From UBA6814 sp040753075 (GTDB lineage: Bacteria; Desulfobacterota; Desulfovibrionia; Desulfovibrionales; Desulfovibrionaceae): DNA of 64,000 bases. The stretch spans positions 1 to 64,000 of the forward strand of contig JBFMHA010000011.1 in the NCBI GenBank assembly GCA_040753075.1, in the 5' to 3' direction. The notes under the pieces were generated by a model. That model saw only the letters and a list, made by a program, of their open reading frames with translations, did no database searches and had not been told where the DNA came from. Positions 46,328 to 54,754 of the stretch are shown here, piece by piece. The position numbers and the translations under genes were made by a program. Each line of letters starts with the position of its first letter. Position 1 is the first letter of the stretch.

Positions 46328-46543
46328 ATGACCAACACCCCCAACCCGTTCGCCGCCTTTGAGGCCCAGCCCCACCCGCTCCGTGACTACTTCAAGCGGA
46401 GGCACATCACGCAGACGACCCTCGCCAACTACTGCGGCATCGTGCCGAAGTACATGAACGCGATGCTCAACGGCTACGTCCCCACCCCCGCCCACATCGA
46501 AGCCAAGCTGCAAGAGGCCCGCGAGTTGGCCGAAACTATGTAG
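46328..46543 (+). CDS. Cro/CI-like helix-turn-helix protein
   Basis: 71 residues, one small HTH domain: LRDYFKRRHITQTTLANYCG followed by MNAMLNGYVPTPAHIEAKL. It is the size of a Cro-type repressor. TTGGAGGAGG lies before the ATG. It is probably the element regulator. The glycine-rich gene follows 18 bases after. Confidence 0.75.
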   Translation: MTNTPNPFAAFEAQPHPLRDYFKRRHITQTTLANYCGIVPKYMNAMLNGYVPTPAHIEAKLQEARELAETM

Positions 46544-46561
46544 TCCGCAGGCTAGACAGCG

Positions 46562-47998
46562 ATGAAGGTTTACTCTCGCATCGTCATTGACTGGACTGTT
46601 CCTGACCTCCCTACCGTGGAAGCTGCGTGGAAGGAGTACGACGGCCCGGTTGCGCTGTGCGGTGGAGACGGCCCCAGCAACGGGAATAGCGGAGGAGACA
46701 GCGGCGGGGGAGGCCCGATGGGCGGGCCGTCCATCGGTGGCGGCGACCCGTCCGGTAACACCAGTGATTCGGCCTACGGTGGCCGTGCTGACCAGGGCGG
46801 GTCTATCGGGGCCAACACCAGCAGCGGCAGCGGGTTCGGCTTCGGCGGCTACTCCATGCACGACCAAGCGAAGGCTGGACTCACTGGCCCGCAGGCAGCG
46901 ACCATGGGATACTCCGGTGTAAGCCGTGCTGCCGACGCCAGGGGCAACGATTCCCAGGAGGGGGGCGGCTATCCGGGGTTCCGTTCCGACCTGAACGCAG
47001 CCAAGGCCAAGATTCAGGCTTACGGATTCGACCCCCTACCGGCCCGAGAGGCGATAACCGCGCAGCAGGTAATGGGCCGTGTTGCAGACGAAACCCTTGC
47101 CAACAAGAACAACTGGGGGCTGCTCGGCCCAACCGAATTCGATAAGCAGAACGCCAAGTTCCAAGCGACACTGGCCGGACTAAACCCGGCGAACGTGAAG
47201 ACCGCCTTCACAACCGGGAACATGGACCCTGTGACCGGGGAAGTGGAGAGCATGGACTTCGGGGACCGCCTTGCCACGTCCAACATGCGTAGCGCGTTGA
47301 CCGGCTTGAATGACTCCATCGCAAATGAGTGTGGCCTACTCGGGCAGGCAAGGGACGCCGTGTTTGGATTCAGCCGGGACCTGTCCATTCCCCAGGCCGT
47401 GAACGCCGCACAGAAAGGGGTCCTCGGGCAGGCAATGGAGGGTCTGGCAAAGGGCGTGTACCACACCGACGACAAGGCCGTTGACACGGTAGGCAAGGAC
47501 TCATTCGGGCAGGTGGCGGAAGCATTCCAGGGACTCGGCAAGGTGGGAGCCTTGGCACTTGGGAGCATCGCGGCTCCTGGCCTCTTCGGTGGTGTAACCG
47601 GCAAAGCCATCGGAGCTATGCTCGGCCAAAAAGCCAGCGACTCAATGAGCGACCCCGCAAGTCTTGCCGGAGTCGCCAAGGACTCCTTGGGGATGCTGTC
47701 CCTCAACGACACCATGCAGAAGGCCGGGATGCTCACCCCGCAATCCCCCACTGCTGTAACGCCTACTTCCCAAGTTGCCGCGCCAGAGTTCACCGGCTCT
47801 ATCCCAGGCGGCGGGGTTGCCCTCAATGGAGGGCAGAACATGGCAGCCAATGAGGAGGCCAAACAGTCCGTGGTTGCATCCATGACGCCTGCGACCTCTC
47901 CGGCTGCTCCGGTGGTCACGAACTACTTCGCGGGTCCATTCGTCCGCCGCGCGTCATTCTCCCCGTACAACGCGATGTACTCTCGCATCTACTCGTGA
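46562..47998 (+). CDS. Glycine-rich protein with phage-virion-like N-terminus
   Basis: 478 residues. The N-terminus MKVYSRIVIDWTVPDLPTVE leading to EYDGPVALCGGDG resembles the start of phage virion or DNA-ejection type proteins (recollection, not verified). Residues 35-95 are Gly/Ser-rich. The middle (130-300) is soluble and helical. A hydrophobic Gly/Ala segment (LGKVGALALGSIAAPGLFGG) near residue 325 could insert into a membrane. The C-terminus ends in aromatic residues (RASFSPYNAMYSRIYS). No enzyme motif is seen. It is the largest gene of the element and its role is unknown. Confidence 0.7.
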   Translation: MKVYSRIVIDWTVPDLPTVEAAWKEYDGPVALCGGDGPSNGNSGGDSGGGGPMGGPSIGGGDPSGNTSDSAYGGRADQGGSIGANTSSGSGFGFGGYSMHDQAKAGLTGPQAATMGYSGVSRAADARGNDSQEGGGYPGFRSDLNAAKAKIQAYGFDPLPAREAITAQQVMGRVADETLANKNNWGLLGPTEFDKQNAKFQATLAGLNPANVKTAFTTGNMDPVTGEVESMDFGDRLATSNMRSALTGLNDSIANECGLLGQARDAVFGFSRDLSIPQAVNAAQKGVLGQAMEGLAKGVYHTDDKAVDTVGKDSFGQVAEAFQGLGKVGALALGSIAAPGLFGGVTGKAIGAMLGQKASDSMSDPASLAGVAKDSLGMLSLNDTMQKAGMLTPQSPTAVTPTSQVAAPEFTGSIPGGGVALNGGQNMAANEEAKQSVVASMTPATSPAAPVVTNYFAGPFVRRASFSPYNAMYSRIYS

Positions 47999-48020
47999 AC
48001 GCTGCTTGAATGATAAAACG

Positions 48021-48060
48021 GAAAGCCCCCGCTGTGCGTCAACACAGGCCGGGGGCTTCC
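48021..48060 (+). terminator. Hairpin after the glycine-rich gene
   Basis: An outer stem of GAAAGCCCCCG with CGGGGGCTTCC and an inner stem CTGTG with CACAG. The tail (TATCTGG) is not U-rich, so termination is possible but weak. Confidence 0.5.
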
Positions 48061-48134
48061 TATCTGGAATCCGTCACCACTGACAGAACATCGGCGGTCC
48101 CGGCCAGGGGATACGCCATTGAGGAGGAGAGGCC

Positions 48135-48923
48135 ATGTCGAAGCCTGCGAAGGCTACAACCCCGTTCACCATGGTTGCCACGGCGGAAATCATGGAGTCA
48201 GGCATGAGGCCCTCGGAGATGGCCGTTTACAATGCCATGCGGTCCTACGCCCACAGGAACAACGTCTGCATCGCTTCCATCCCTCAACTCGCCAGGAGGG
48301 CTGGACTGAAGGACCGCCGCACCCAGGACATTATCAAGGCCCTTGAGAAGCGCGGTGCCATCAAGGTTGTCAGAACCAAGGGCGGCAACACCGCCAACGG
48401 CTACCCTCGCAAGCACAACGTCTACCTGCTGCTTGCGGACCCGAACACACGCCCGGATGCCAACAATGAGCGGGACTTCGCAGAGGCTATCAAGCTCCTT
48501 GAGGGCGGGCAGAGGGTTGCCCCCAGGCCAGTGCCGAAGGTGGCCGCGCAGGAGCAGGCCGGAAGCATCGCCTCGCCGGAGGTCCAGCCTGATTCAGCGG
48601 AAGAGGGCTTGGACTTCAACACCAAGGATGGCGGGAAGGTCCGGCTCTCGGGCCGGGAGATTGCCCACTGGCAGGAGATGTACCCGAACCTTGCCGTGCA
48701 GGCCGAGTGCTACACCCTCGCGGTCAGGGCGGAGGCTAAGCCTTTCTGGACAAGGAACGAGTTGCGCCATGCACTCGGCGGCTACCTGAACAAGCTGAAC
48801 CGGGAGGCGGTCAACTCGCAGAAGCAGGGCCAGGAGCCGGGGGGCAGCTACTTTAACGACATCACGGCCATGTTCGACGAACTTGAGGCGGAATCGAAAG
48901 TTGAGGGAGAGACGCTGCAATGA
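48135..48923 (+). CDS. Winged-helix replication- or regulation-type protein
   Basis: 262 residues, with GAGGAGGAGAGG before the ATG. The N-terminal 100 residues are a winged helix: MRPSEMAVYNAMRSYAHRNN, then SIPQLARRAGLKDRRTQDII, as in HTH_36 domains of phage and plasmid replication proteins. The middle is a variable linker; the C-terminus (TRNELRHALGGYLNKLNREA) resembles the DnaT/DnaB-interacting tails of such proteins, though this is weak. Iteron-like repeats begin about 140 bases after its stop, so it may be the element initiator. Confidence 0.65.
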   Translation: MSKPAKATTPFTMVATAEIMESGMRPSEMAVYNAMRSYAHRNNVCIASIPQLARRAGLKDRRTQDIIKALEKRGAIKVVRTKGGNTANGYPRKHNVYLLLADPNTRPDANNERDFAEAIKLLEGGQRVAPRPVPKVAAQEQAGSIASPEVQPDSAEEGLDFNTKDGGKVRLSGREIAHWQEMYPNLAVQAECYTLAVRAEAKPFWTRNELRHALGGYLNKLNREAVNSQKQGQEPGGSYFNDITAMFDELEAESKVEGETLQ

Positions 48924-49064
48924 TGCAACGGGAATGCCCCGTGTCTTCCTCCTCAAGGAAAAGGGAAAGGCGATGCCGGATGCCACGGGAGCGGAGCGAG
49001 CGGGGGCCGTCCTACATCTTCCATTTCTTTTTTATTTCTGTAGAGGATTTCTTTTTAACGGCAA

Positions 49065-49123
49065 ACATTGCACCCTTGAGGGTGCAGACATTGCACCCTT
49101 ACGGTGCAGAGATTGCACCCTTG
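49065..49123 (+). repeat. Iteron-like repeats beside an AT-rich block (candidate origin)
   Basis: Three copies of ATTGCACCCTT at about 22-23 base spacing (units begin 49065, 49088, 49110); the first two also contain internal dyads (GCACCCT with GGGTGC, and GCACC with GGTGC). An AT-rich block (49021-49066) lies just before, which stands out in this GC-rich DNA. Iterons plus an AT-rich unwinding region next to a replication-like gene is the layout of a plasmid-type origin. It could instead be an operator array. Confidence 0.55.
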
Positions 49124-49725
49124 AAGCCCTCCGGCTCTACTCGCAAGCTACCACCACCCCGGGCAACTCCCACCAAGGGCCTGGACTTGGTATCCTCGGG
49201 CTGAACACAGCATGGGGAATCATTCAGGGTGGACTAGGGCCAGGAGCCGGGACCGTCTACGGGGCTTGCCGTGCAAGTGTCCCGTGGTGGGCTGGCCGCG
49301 CTAGCTCTCGGGCCTCAAGGAAGAGGCTACCACGCCCGACAGGCGAAGCGGGACAGGACCGCAGAAACGCAGCATGGCCCACGGCATGACCTCGCCGCGC
49401 CTCCCTGGATAAGGGAACAGGGATGCCGGGGGCGTTCGTGGGTTCCCGGGCTACTTCTTCCCGGCCTTGGTCTTGCGCTTGGCTGGTGTCTTGGCGGACT
49501 TGCCGGGGCCTGCTCTACTCCACGGCGGGTTGTCCCCGGGGTTGTCCCTGCCCCTGGCCGGTGTATTGGCCGGGAGGCTAGTGCTTGTGGGGACTGCCGG
49601 GTGCGGGCTGGGTAACGAAGGGTAACGCGGAGGACGGAAGAACGCCGCTCCATCCTGCTGGGATGCTTCAGCTAATCACAGGCTCCCACAACCCCTCCCG
49701 GATAGTCCGTACCTTGCTGGCATTC
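49124..49725. other. Island stretch without a supportable gene
   Basis: About 600 bases. Open frames here lack ribosome sites and normal composition. On the minus strand a frame ending at about 49452 reads into a Lys-rich tail (KSAKTPAKRKTKAGKK) but has no start codon in frame; it may be a broken gene. Confidence 0.5.
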
Positions 49726-49754
49726 TTGACTCTTTTTCGGGGTTCCGGCATAAA
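49726..49754 (+). promoter_or_regulatory. Promoter of the excisionase-integrase pair
   Basis: TTGACT, 17 bases, CATAAA, about 110 bases before the TTG start at 49866. Confidence 0.45.
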
Positions 49755-49865
49755 CTGAAGGCTGAACCGCCTCACGCGAGTCTGACCCGAAACCAAGCGC
49801 ATTCCGTCCCTGCTCCATCGTTGTGGAGAACAGGCCAAGAGGCCCAACCGTTACGGGGGGCTTCC

Positions 49866-50105
49866 TTGAAACTGGACGGGAACACCGACCTTCGATTTGT
49901 TGGACGTTGGCTGAACCTGACCCGGGCCTGTGAGTATGCAGGCATGAGCAGGAACACCCTGCTCAAGTACATCCGGGAGGGCTACTTTTGGGGAGAGAAG
50001 CTACCAAGCGGACACTGGCGGGTGGACCGAGAGTCAATTGATAACGCCCTCTCGGATAAGGACCACGTTCGGGCCAGGGACATTCTGAGACGACTTGCCG
50101 CGTAG
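49866..50105 (+). CDS. Excisionase-like helix-turn-helix protein
   Basis: 79 residues if it starts at TTG 49866 (MKLDGNTDLRFVGRWLNLTR), which has GGGGGG eight bases upstream; an upstream TTG at 49821 is the alternative. The HTH_17/AlpA-type domain reads LTRACEYAGMSRNTLLKYIR then KLPSGHWRVDRESID. Small proteins of this type direct excision. It lies eight bases before the integrase gene. Confidence 0.72.
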   Translation: MKLDGNTDLRFVGRWLNLTRACEYAGMSRNTLLKYIREGYFWGEKLPSGHWRVDRESIDNALSDKDHVRARDILRRLAA

Positions 50106-50113
50106 GGGAACCA

Positions 50114-51235
50114 ATGAAAGCCGAACTGAAGACGCCCAAGCTCTATCGAAGACGCAACGGCTACTTCTACGCCCGGCTCGGGAGGGGCAAGGAAGTCTCG
50201 CTGAAGACCAAGGATAAGCGACAGGCAGAGAAGCTGTTCAGGGCCATCAGGGAAGAATTCCTTGCAGGACGGCTTTCGGAACTACGCGGCGAGTCCACAA
50301 AGACCTTGGGCGAGTTCCGAGAGGACTATGTAGAACTTCAGGAGGAAGTCACGACAGCAAGCACGTTCCGGGCTAACCTCCTGGCCCTGGACAAGTTGAT
50401 TGAAGTAGCCGGGGCGACCTGCAAACTGGACCGCGTGACGCTGAAGCACGTTGACGAGATGCTTGCCGCCCACAAGAAGAAAGGCCTCAAAACCAGTTCC
50501 ATCAACAACTACATCCGGCACATGCGAGCCATCCTGGGGAAGGCCGTGCAATGGGGCTACGTCAAGCCCAACCCACTTCGCCACGCCAAGGAACTACGGG
50601 TGGACAAGGAACCGCCCAAGCACTTGAGTAAGGAGGACGTGCTTCGCCTGCTCTCCTCTATCAAAGACCCCGACATACGCAATCTGGTCACGGCCTTTGC
50701 CCTCTCTGGACGGAGGCGCGGCGAGTTAATGAGTTTGACATGGGAGAATGTTGACCTTGAACGAGGGCGATACTACGTCCCGAAAGCCAAGAACCACCTC
50801 GCCCGGCACTATCCCATGACGGAAGAATTCCGCGAGTTGCTGGAATCCATGAAGGCCGAGAACGAGAACCCGACCGGAAGAATTTTCAAGCGATGGACCA
50901 ACCGCGATTCCGTCAGCCACCTCGTCAAGGGCTGCATGAGAAAGGCCGGGCTGGGCCATTTCCATCTGCACAACTTGCGGCACGCCTTCGCGGCCCTGTT
51001 CCTTGAGGGAGGCGGAAGGTTGAAGTCGCTGCAAGGGTTGCTCGGCCACACAGACTCCCGGACAACGGAAATCTACGCCCACCTTGGCGAGGACTACCTT
51101 GCCGAAGAGGTCAAGCGGGTATCCCTCGGGACTACCGATGAACCCGCCATCCCATCCCCTGCCCCTAGCCCTACCCCCTCCAGGCCCAAGCTCATCCCCT
51201 TCCCAGGCGGCAGAAACAAAAAGGCCCGGGACTAG
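50114..51235 (+). CDS. int: Tyrosine recombinase/integrase
   Basis: 373 residues. An N-terminal arm-binding part, a core-binding SAM-like domain (about 65-160) and a catalytic domain with Arg201 (SGRRRGEL), Lys225, His286 and Arg289 (HLHNLRH), His312 (LLGHTD) and Tyr321 are all present, so it should be active. It ends 68 bases before the right att repeat, as usual for tRNA-targeting integrases. A Pro-rich tail (SPAPSPTPSRP) follows. Confidence 0.95.
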   Translation: MKAELKTPKLYRRRNGYFYARLGRGKEVSLKTKDKRQAEKLFRAIREEFLAGRLSELRGESTKTLGEFREDYVELQEEVTTASTFRANLLALDKLIEVAGATCKLDRVTLKHVDEMLAAHKKKGLKTSSINNYIRHMRAILGKAVQWGYVKPNPLRHAKELRVDKEPPKHLSKEDVLRLLSSIKDPDIRNLVTAFALSGRRRGELMSLTWENVDLERGRYYVPKAKNHLARHYPMTEEFRELLESMKAENENPTGRIFKRWTNRDSVSHLVKGCMRKAGLGHFHLHNLRHAFAALFLEGGGRLKSLQGLLGHTDSRTTEIYAHLGEDYLAEEVKRVSLGTTDEPAIPSPAPSPTPSRPKLIPFPGGRNKKARD

Positions 51236-51244
51236 CCGGGCCTT

Positions 51245-51264
51245 GCAGGCAGTTTACAGGCAGC
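51245..51264 (+). promoter_or_regulatory. Right arm-type integrase sites
   Basis: GCAGGCAGT and ACAGGCAGC, 11-base period, 40 bases inside the right core, matching the left pair at 42899-42918. Confidence 0.55.
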
Positions 51265-51303
51265 CACCCCAAGAACATAGACAGGCTGCCATTTCCCTCC
51301 CTC

Positions 51304-51363
51304 TTACGAATCAGCTGCTCTACCAACTGAGCTACGCTGGCCGAAAGGGAGAAGGGCCTTGTG
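51304..51363. other. attR: right copy of the 60-bp att repeat
   Basis: A fragment of tRNA-Thr (anticodon loop to 5' end) and its upstream flank, identical to 42758-42817. It is not a functional tRNA because the 3' half is absent. The former host promoter of the tRNA lies just beyond it (51359-51387). Confidence 0.9.
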
Positions 51364-51404
51364 ACACAGGGGATTGGGAAGCGTCAAGGGGAAAGCCTCG
51401 CCTC

Positions 51405-52805
51405 TCAGCGCCCCAGGCCCCTCGCCTTGAGCAGGGCGTACAGGCGGGCGCGGGAGAGGCCGGACAGGGCGCAGGCGCGGCGGATGTCGCCGTCGGCCAG
51501 GCCCAGAAGCTTCTCCAGGTAGCCCCGCTCCAGGGCGGCCAGGGCCTGGTTCCGATAGTCCTTGAGCTTGGGAAATCCCGCCGGATCCAGGCCGGGAATG
51601 TGCGGCGCGGCCGGCTCGGGACTGGGGTCGACCAGCCCCTGCCGCACCATCTGGGCCCGCAGATGCACCGGCAGGTGCCCCGGCTCCGCCACCGTCTCCT
51701 CCCCGGCCGCGGCGATGGCGTTCTCCACCGCGTTCAGGAGCTCCCGCACGTTGCCCGGCCAGCTATAGTCCTCCAGGACCGCGAGCAGGGCCGGGGAGAG
51801 CCGCTTGACCGGCCTCTTCCGGCGCTCGGCCAGCCGCCCCGCCCACCACTCGGCCAGTTCGGGCACGTCGCCGTTGCGCTCGCGCAGGGGCGGCAGGTGG
51901 ATGTTGAAGCTCTGCAGCCGGAAGAGCAGATCCTCCCGGAAACGGCCCTCGGCGGCCATCCGCTCCAGATTGCGGTTGGTGGCCGCCACCAGACGGAAGT
52001 CGCTGACGATCTCGGCGCTGCTGCCCACCGGCCGGAAGCGGTGCTCCTGAAGCACCCGCAGAAAGGCCTTCTGCACCGGCGCGGGCAGCTCCCCCACCTC
52101 GTCCAGGAACAGGACGCCGCGATGGGCCTGCTTTATGAGCCCGTCGTGCTTGCGGTCGGCGTTGGTGAAGGCCCCCTTCTCGTGGCCGAAGAGCATGCTC
52201 TCCACCAGATTGGCGGGCAGGGCCGCGCAGTCCACCACCACGAAGGGGCCCTGGGCCCGGTCGCTGTTGGCGTGGATGACCCGGGCGAAGAGCTCCTTGC
52301 CGGTGCCGGTCTGGCCGGTGATGAGCACGGCCACCTCGCTGGACGCGGCCTGGGCCGCCAGGTCCAGACAGGCCAGGATGGCGTTGGAGCCGCCCACGAT
52401 GCCCTCGCGCTTGAGGTCCCGCCGCGCCTTGCGCTCCTGCTTGGCGCGATAGGCAAGGGCGCGCTGCACGGGCAGCCGGATCTTGTTCAGGGTGGGCGGC
52501 TTGGTGATGTAGTCCCAGGCCCCGCTCTTGATGGCCAGCTCCGCTCCGTCGGGGTCCCCGGAGCCGGTGAGGATGATGACCTCCGGCCGGCCCGGACTCC
52601 CGCGCAGGGCCTGGATGTGATCCAGGCCGTTGCCGTCGGGCAGCCACACGTCCAGGATCACCGCGGCGTAGTCCCTGGACTGGGCCAGGGCCAGGCCGTC
52701 ATGCAGGGAAAGCGCGTGGTCCGCCCCATGGCCAAGGCTGGACATGGCCGAGGCCAGGGCCTCGCACAGGGAGGCGTCGTCGTCGATGATGAGGATCCGA
52801 GCCAT
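51405..52805 (-). CDS. Sigma54-dependent response regulator (NtrC family)
   Basis: 466 residues. Receiver (1-120) with ILIIDDDAS, phosphoacceptor Asp in AVILDVWLPDGNG, and YITKPP; AAA+ domain (about 135-370) with Walker A TGQTGTGKE and Walker B LFLDEVGE; C-terminal Fis-type HTH (IRRACALSGLSRARLYALLK). The sigma54-contact loop reads GAFTNA instead of GAFTGA. It starts two bases after the sensor kinase gene and probably activates the divergent Hdr operon through the -24/-12 promoter at 55070. Confidence 0.93.
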   Translation of the reverse strand: MARILIIDDDASLCEALASAMSSLGHGADHALSLHDGLALAQSRDYAAVILDVWLPDGNGLDHIQALRGSPGRPEVIILTGSGDPDGAELAIKSGAWDYITKPPTLNKIRLPVQRALAYRAKQERKARRDLKREGIVGGSNAILACLDLAAQAASSEVAVLITGQTGTGKELFARVIHANSDRAQGPFVVVDCAALPANLVESMLFGHEKGAFTNADRKHDGLIKQAHRGVLFLDEVGELPAPVQKAFLRVLQEHRFRPVGSSAEIVSDFRLVAATNRNLERMAAEGRFREDLLFRLQSFNIHLPPLRERNGDVPELAEWWAGRLAERRKRPVKRLSPALLAVLEDYSWPGNVRELLNAVENAIAAAGEETVAEPGHLPVHLRAQMVRQGLVDPSPEPAAPHIPGLDPAGFPKLKDYRNQALAALERGYLEKLLGLADGDIRRACALSGLSRARLYALLKARGLGR

Positions 52806-52807
52806 GG

Positions 52808-54754
52808 CTACCGTTCCGCCGCCTCAGGCCGCACCGCGCCTTCCCGGTCCAGGATTCCGCGCACGCACTCGGCAAGCTCCCTCCAGCGGAAGGGCTTGGC
52901 CAGACAGGCCCGGGGCCGGTGCGTACGGTTCAGCGCGGCCTGCAGCAACTCCCGATCGCCGCTCAGGAACACCACCGGGATGCCGGGGTTCAGGACATCC
53001 AGTTCATCCAGCAGGTCGAATCCGGTAACGTCGGACATGACCACGTTGGATAGCACCAGGTCGAAGCGCCGCGGGGCGCGGCGGAGGACGACCAGGGCCT
53101 CCCGGCCGTGGGCGCAGGCCGTGACCCGGTAGCCCAGCTCCCGCAGGCTCGCGGCGCAACTCTCGCGCAGGCCCCGCTCGTCGTCCACCACCATGATCCT
53201 CTCCCGGCCCCGCGGCAGGCCCCGGCGGTCGGCGTCGGCCAAGGGAACGGCCTCCATGGGCCGCTGCGCCGAGCGAGGGATGAACACCTGAAACACCGAG
53301 CCCGAGCCGGGCTCGCTCTGCACGGTCACGGTCCCGCCCAGACGGGCCACGACGCCCTGGACCACGGCCAGGCCCAGGCCGGTTCCCAGGCCGTCCTTGC
53401 GGGTGGTGAAGAAGGGGTCGAAGATGCGGGCGAGCACATCCCGGGTCATGCCCGCGCCCGTGTCGCTCATGACCAGGCGCACGTACTCCCCGGGCTCCAG
53501 GTCCCAGCCGGCCGGGGGCTCTTCCTCCGGAGCCCTGACCAGGTCCACCTCGCAGGTGAGCCGGCCGCCGTCAGGCTCCATGGCGTGCAGGGCGTTGGTG
53601 GCCAGGTTCATGACCACCTGGTGGAGTTGGGCCGGGTCGGCCAGCACGAAATCCTCGGTAGTGTGCAGGACGTGGTGCAGGGAGACCCGGGGCGGCAGGG
53701 TGGGCCCCAGCAGCTTCATGCATTCCTTGAGCAGGGAGGAGAGCCGGAAGGGGATGGGCTCTTCGCCCTCGCGCTGCCGGCCCAGGTTGAGGATCTGGGC
53801 GGCCAGGGACCGGGCCCGCTCCGCGGCCTGGAGGATATTGGCGAACAGCCCCCGGGCCGGGGCGGCGGCCGGCAGGCCGGAGAGGCCCATCTCGGCGTGC
53901 AGGATGATGGGGCCGAGGATGTTGTTGAAGTCGTGGGCGATGCCCCCGGCCAGGGCGCCCAGGGCCTCCATGCGCTGGGCCTTGCGCACCTGGCGCTCCA
54001 GGCGCTCCACCTCGGTCACGTCGCGCCACACGCCCACGAAGCCCTGCACCACCCCGCGCCGCACCCGCACCGGAGAGAAGGTCATCTCGCAACGCAGGCG
54101 GCGCTTGTCCTTGCGAGTCAGGGAGACGCGGCCGGTCCAGGCGTCGCCCCTGGCCATGGCCTGGCTCAGGCGCTGGTAGGCCCGACGCGGGGGGCCGCCC
54201 TGGAACAGGGCCTCCAGGGGCATTCCCCGGGCCTCGTGCTCCGGAAAGCCGCTCATCTCCTCGAATGCCTGGTTCACATACTCCACCACCAGGTTCGGGG
54301 AGCAGATGACCACCACCTCCGCGGCCTGCTGGATGGCCGTGGCCAGGCGGACGCGCTCGCGCTCCGCGCGGCGGCGGGCGGTGACGTCGCAGAAGAAGAC
54401 CGCGATGCGCGACACCTCGCCGCGCTTGTCCAGGATGGGCTCGGCCCGGGTGTCGTAGACCGCGCCCGGGGTGGCGGTGTCCTCGTAGTGCACCGGGGCG
54501 CGGAAACGGACGACCATGTCGGCCATGGCCCGGCGGCGGGACGCGGCCTCCGGATCGAAGAAGGCGAAGAAGTTGCGGCCGTGCAATTGCTCCAGGGGCG
54601 TGCGCAGGAGACCGGCCAGGGCCTGGTTGGCCACCAGGATGGTCCCCTCAGTGTCCATGAGCAGGGCGCAGTCCGAGGTGGCGCGAAACAGGCAGTCCGC
54701 CAGCTGGTCCGCGGCAGGCGTCGGTCCGGAATGCTCCTTGCGGCGGGAGCCCAT
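52808..54754 (-). CDS. PAS-PAS hybrid histidine kinase with degenerate receiver
   Basis: 648 residues, cytoplasmic. PAS1 (about 15-125) with LLMDTEGTILVANQALAGLL, PAS2 (about 140-255) with FEEMSGFPEHEARGMPLEAL, dimerisation H-box ALAGGIAHDFNNILGPIILH, N-box VVMNLATNALHAM, G-boxes MSDTGAGM and GLGTGLGLA, then a receiver (about 520-635). In the receiver the phosphoacceptor position reads Asn (LVLSNVVMSDVTG) although VVDDE and LAKPF are kept. It is the likely partner of the response regulator two bases downstream. GGGGGAGG precedes the start. Confidence 0.92.
   Translation of the reverse strand: MGSRRKEHSGPTPAADQLADCLFRATSDCALLMDTEGTILVANQALAGLLRTPLEQLHGRNFFAFFDPEAASRRRAMADMVVRFRAPVHYEDTATPGAVYDTRAEPILDKRGEVSRIAVFFCDVTARRRAERERVRLATAIQQAAEVVVICSPNLVVEYVNQAFEEMSGFPEHEARGMPLEALFQGGPPRRAYQRLSQAMARGDAWTGRVSLTRKDKRRLRCEMTFSPVRVRRGVVQGFVGVWRDVTEVERLERQVRKAQRMEALGALAGGIAHDFNNILGPIILHAEMGLSGLPAAAPARGLFANILQAAERARSLAAQILNLGRQREGEEPIPFRLSSLLKECMKLLGPTLPPRVSLHHVLHTTEDFVLADPAQLHQVVMNLATNALHAMEPDGGRLTCEVDLVRAPEEEPPAGWDLEPGEYVRLVMSDTGAGMTRDVLARIFDPFFTTRKDGLGTGLGLAVVQGVVARLGGTVTVQSEPGSGSVFQVFIPRSAQRPMEAVPLADADRRGLPRGRERIMVVDDERGLRESCAASLRELGYRVTACAHGREALVVLRRAPRRFDLVLSNVVMSDVTGFDLLDELDVLNPGIPVVFLSGDRELLQAALNRTHRPRACLAKPFRWRELAECVRGILDREGAVRPEAAER

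Larger units (their letters stand above)
42758..51363. mobile_element. tRNA-Thr-integrated genomic island, about 8.5 kb
   Basis: It is bounded by a perfect 60-bp direct repeat. It contains a tyrosine integrase next to the right end, an excisionase-like HTH protein, a serine recombinase, a Cro-like HTH protein, a phage-like glycine-rich protein, a winged-helix replication-like protein with iteron-like repeats, one lipoprotein and three small unknown proteins. Coding density and GC bias are visibly lower than in the flanks. No capsid, portal, terminase or conjugation genes are seen, so it is a satellite-like or plasmid-like integrative element rather than a full prophage. Confidence 0.9.

Noticed and set aside
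49065..49123. Short CRISPR array
   Set aside because: The repeats are tandem without spacers and only three; no cas gene is present. Iterons or operators fit better.
48920..49204. 94-codon frame overlapping the stop of the winged-helix gene
   Set aside because: It runs through the AT-rich block and repeats, has no recognisable pattern and no separate ribosome site.
49452..49680. Minus-strand frame ending in a Lys-rich tail (KSAKTPAKRKTKAGKK)
   Set aside because: No start codon or ribosome site in frame; recorded only as a possible gene remnant.
51304..51363. Second tRNA-Thr gene
   Set aside because: Only the 5' half is present, so it is an att repeat.
42758..51363. Complete prophage
   Set aside because: No terminase, portal, capsid, tail or lysis genes were found.
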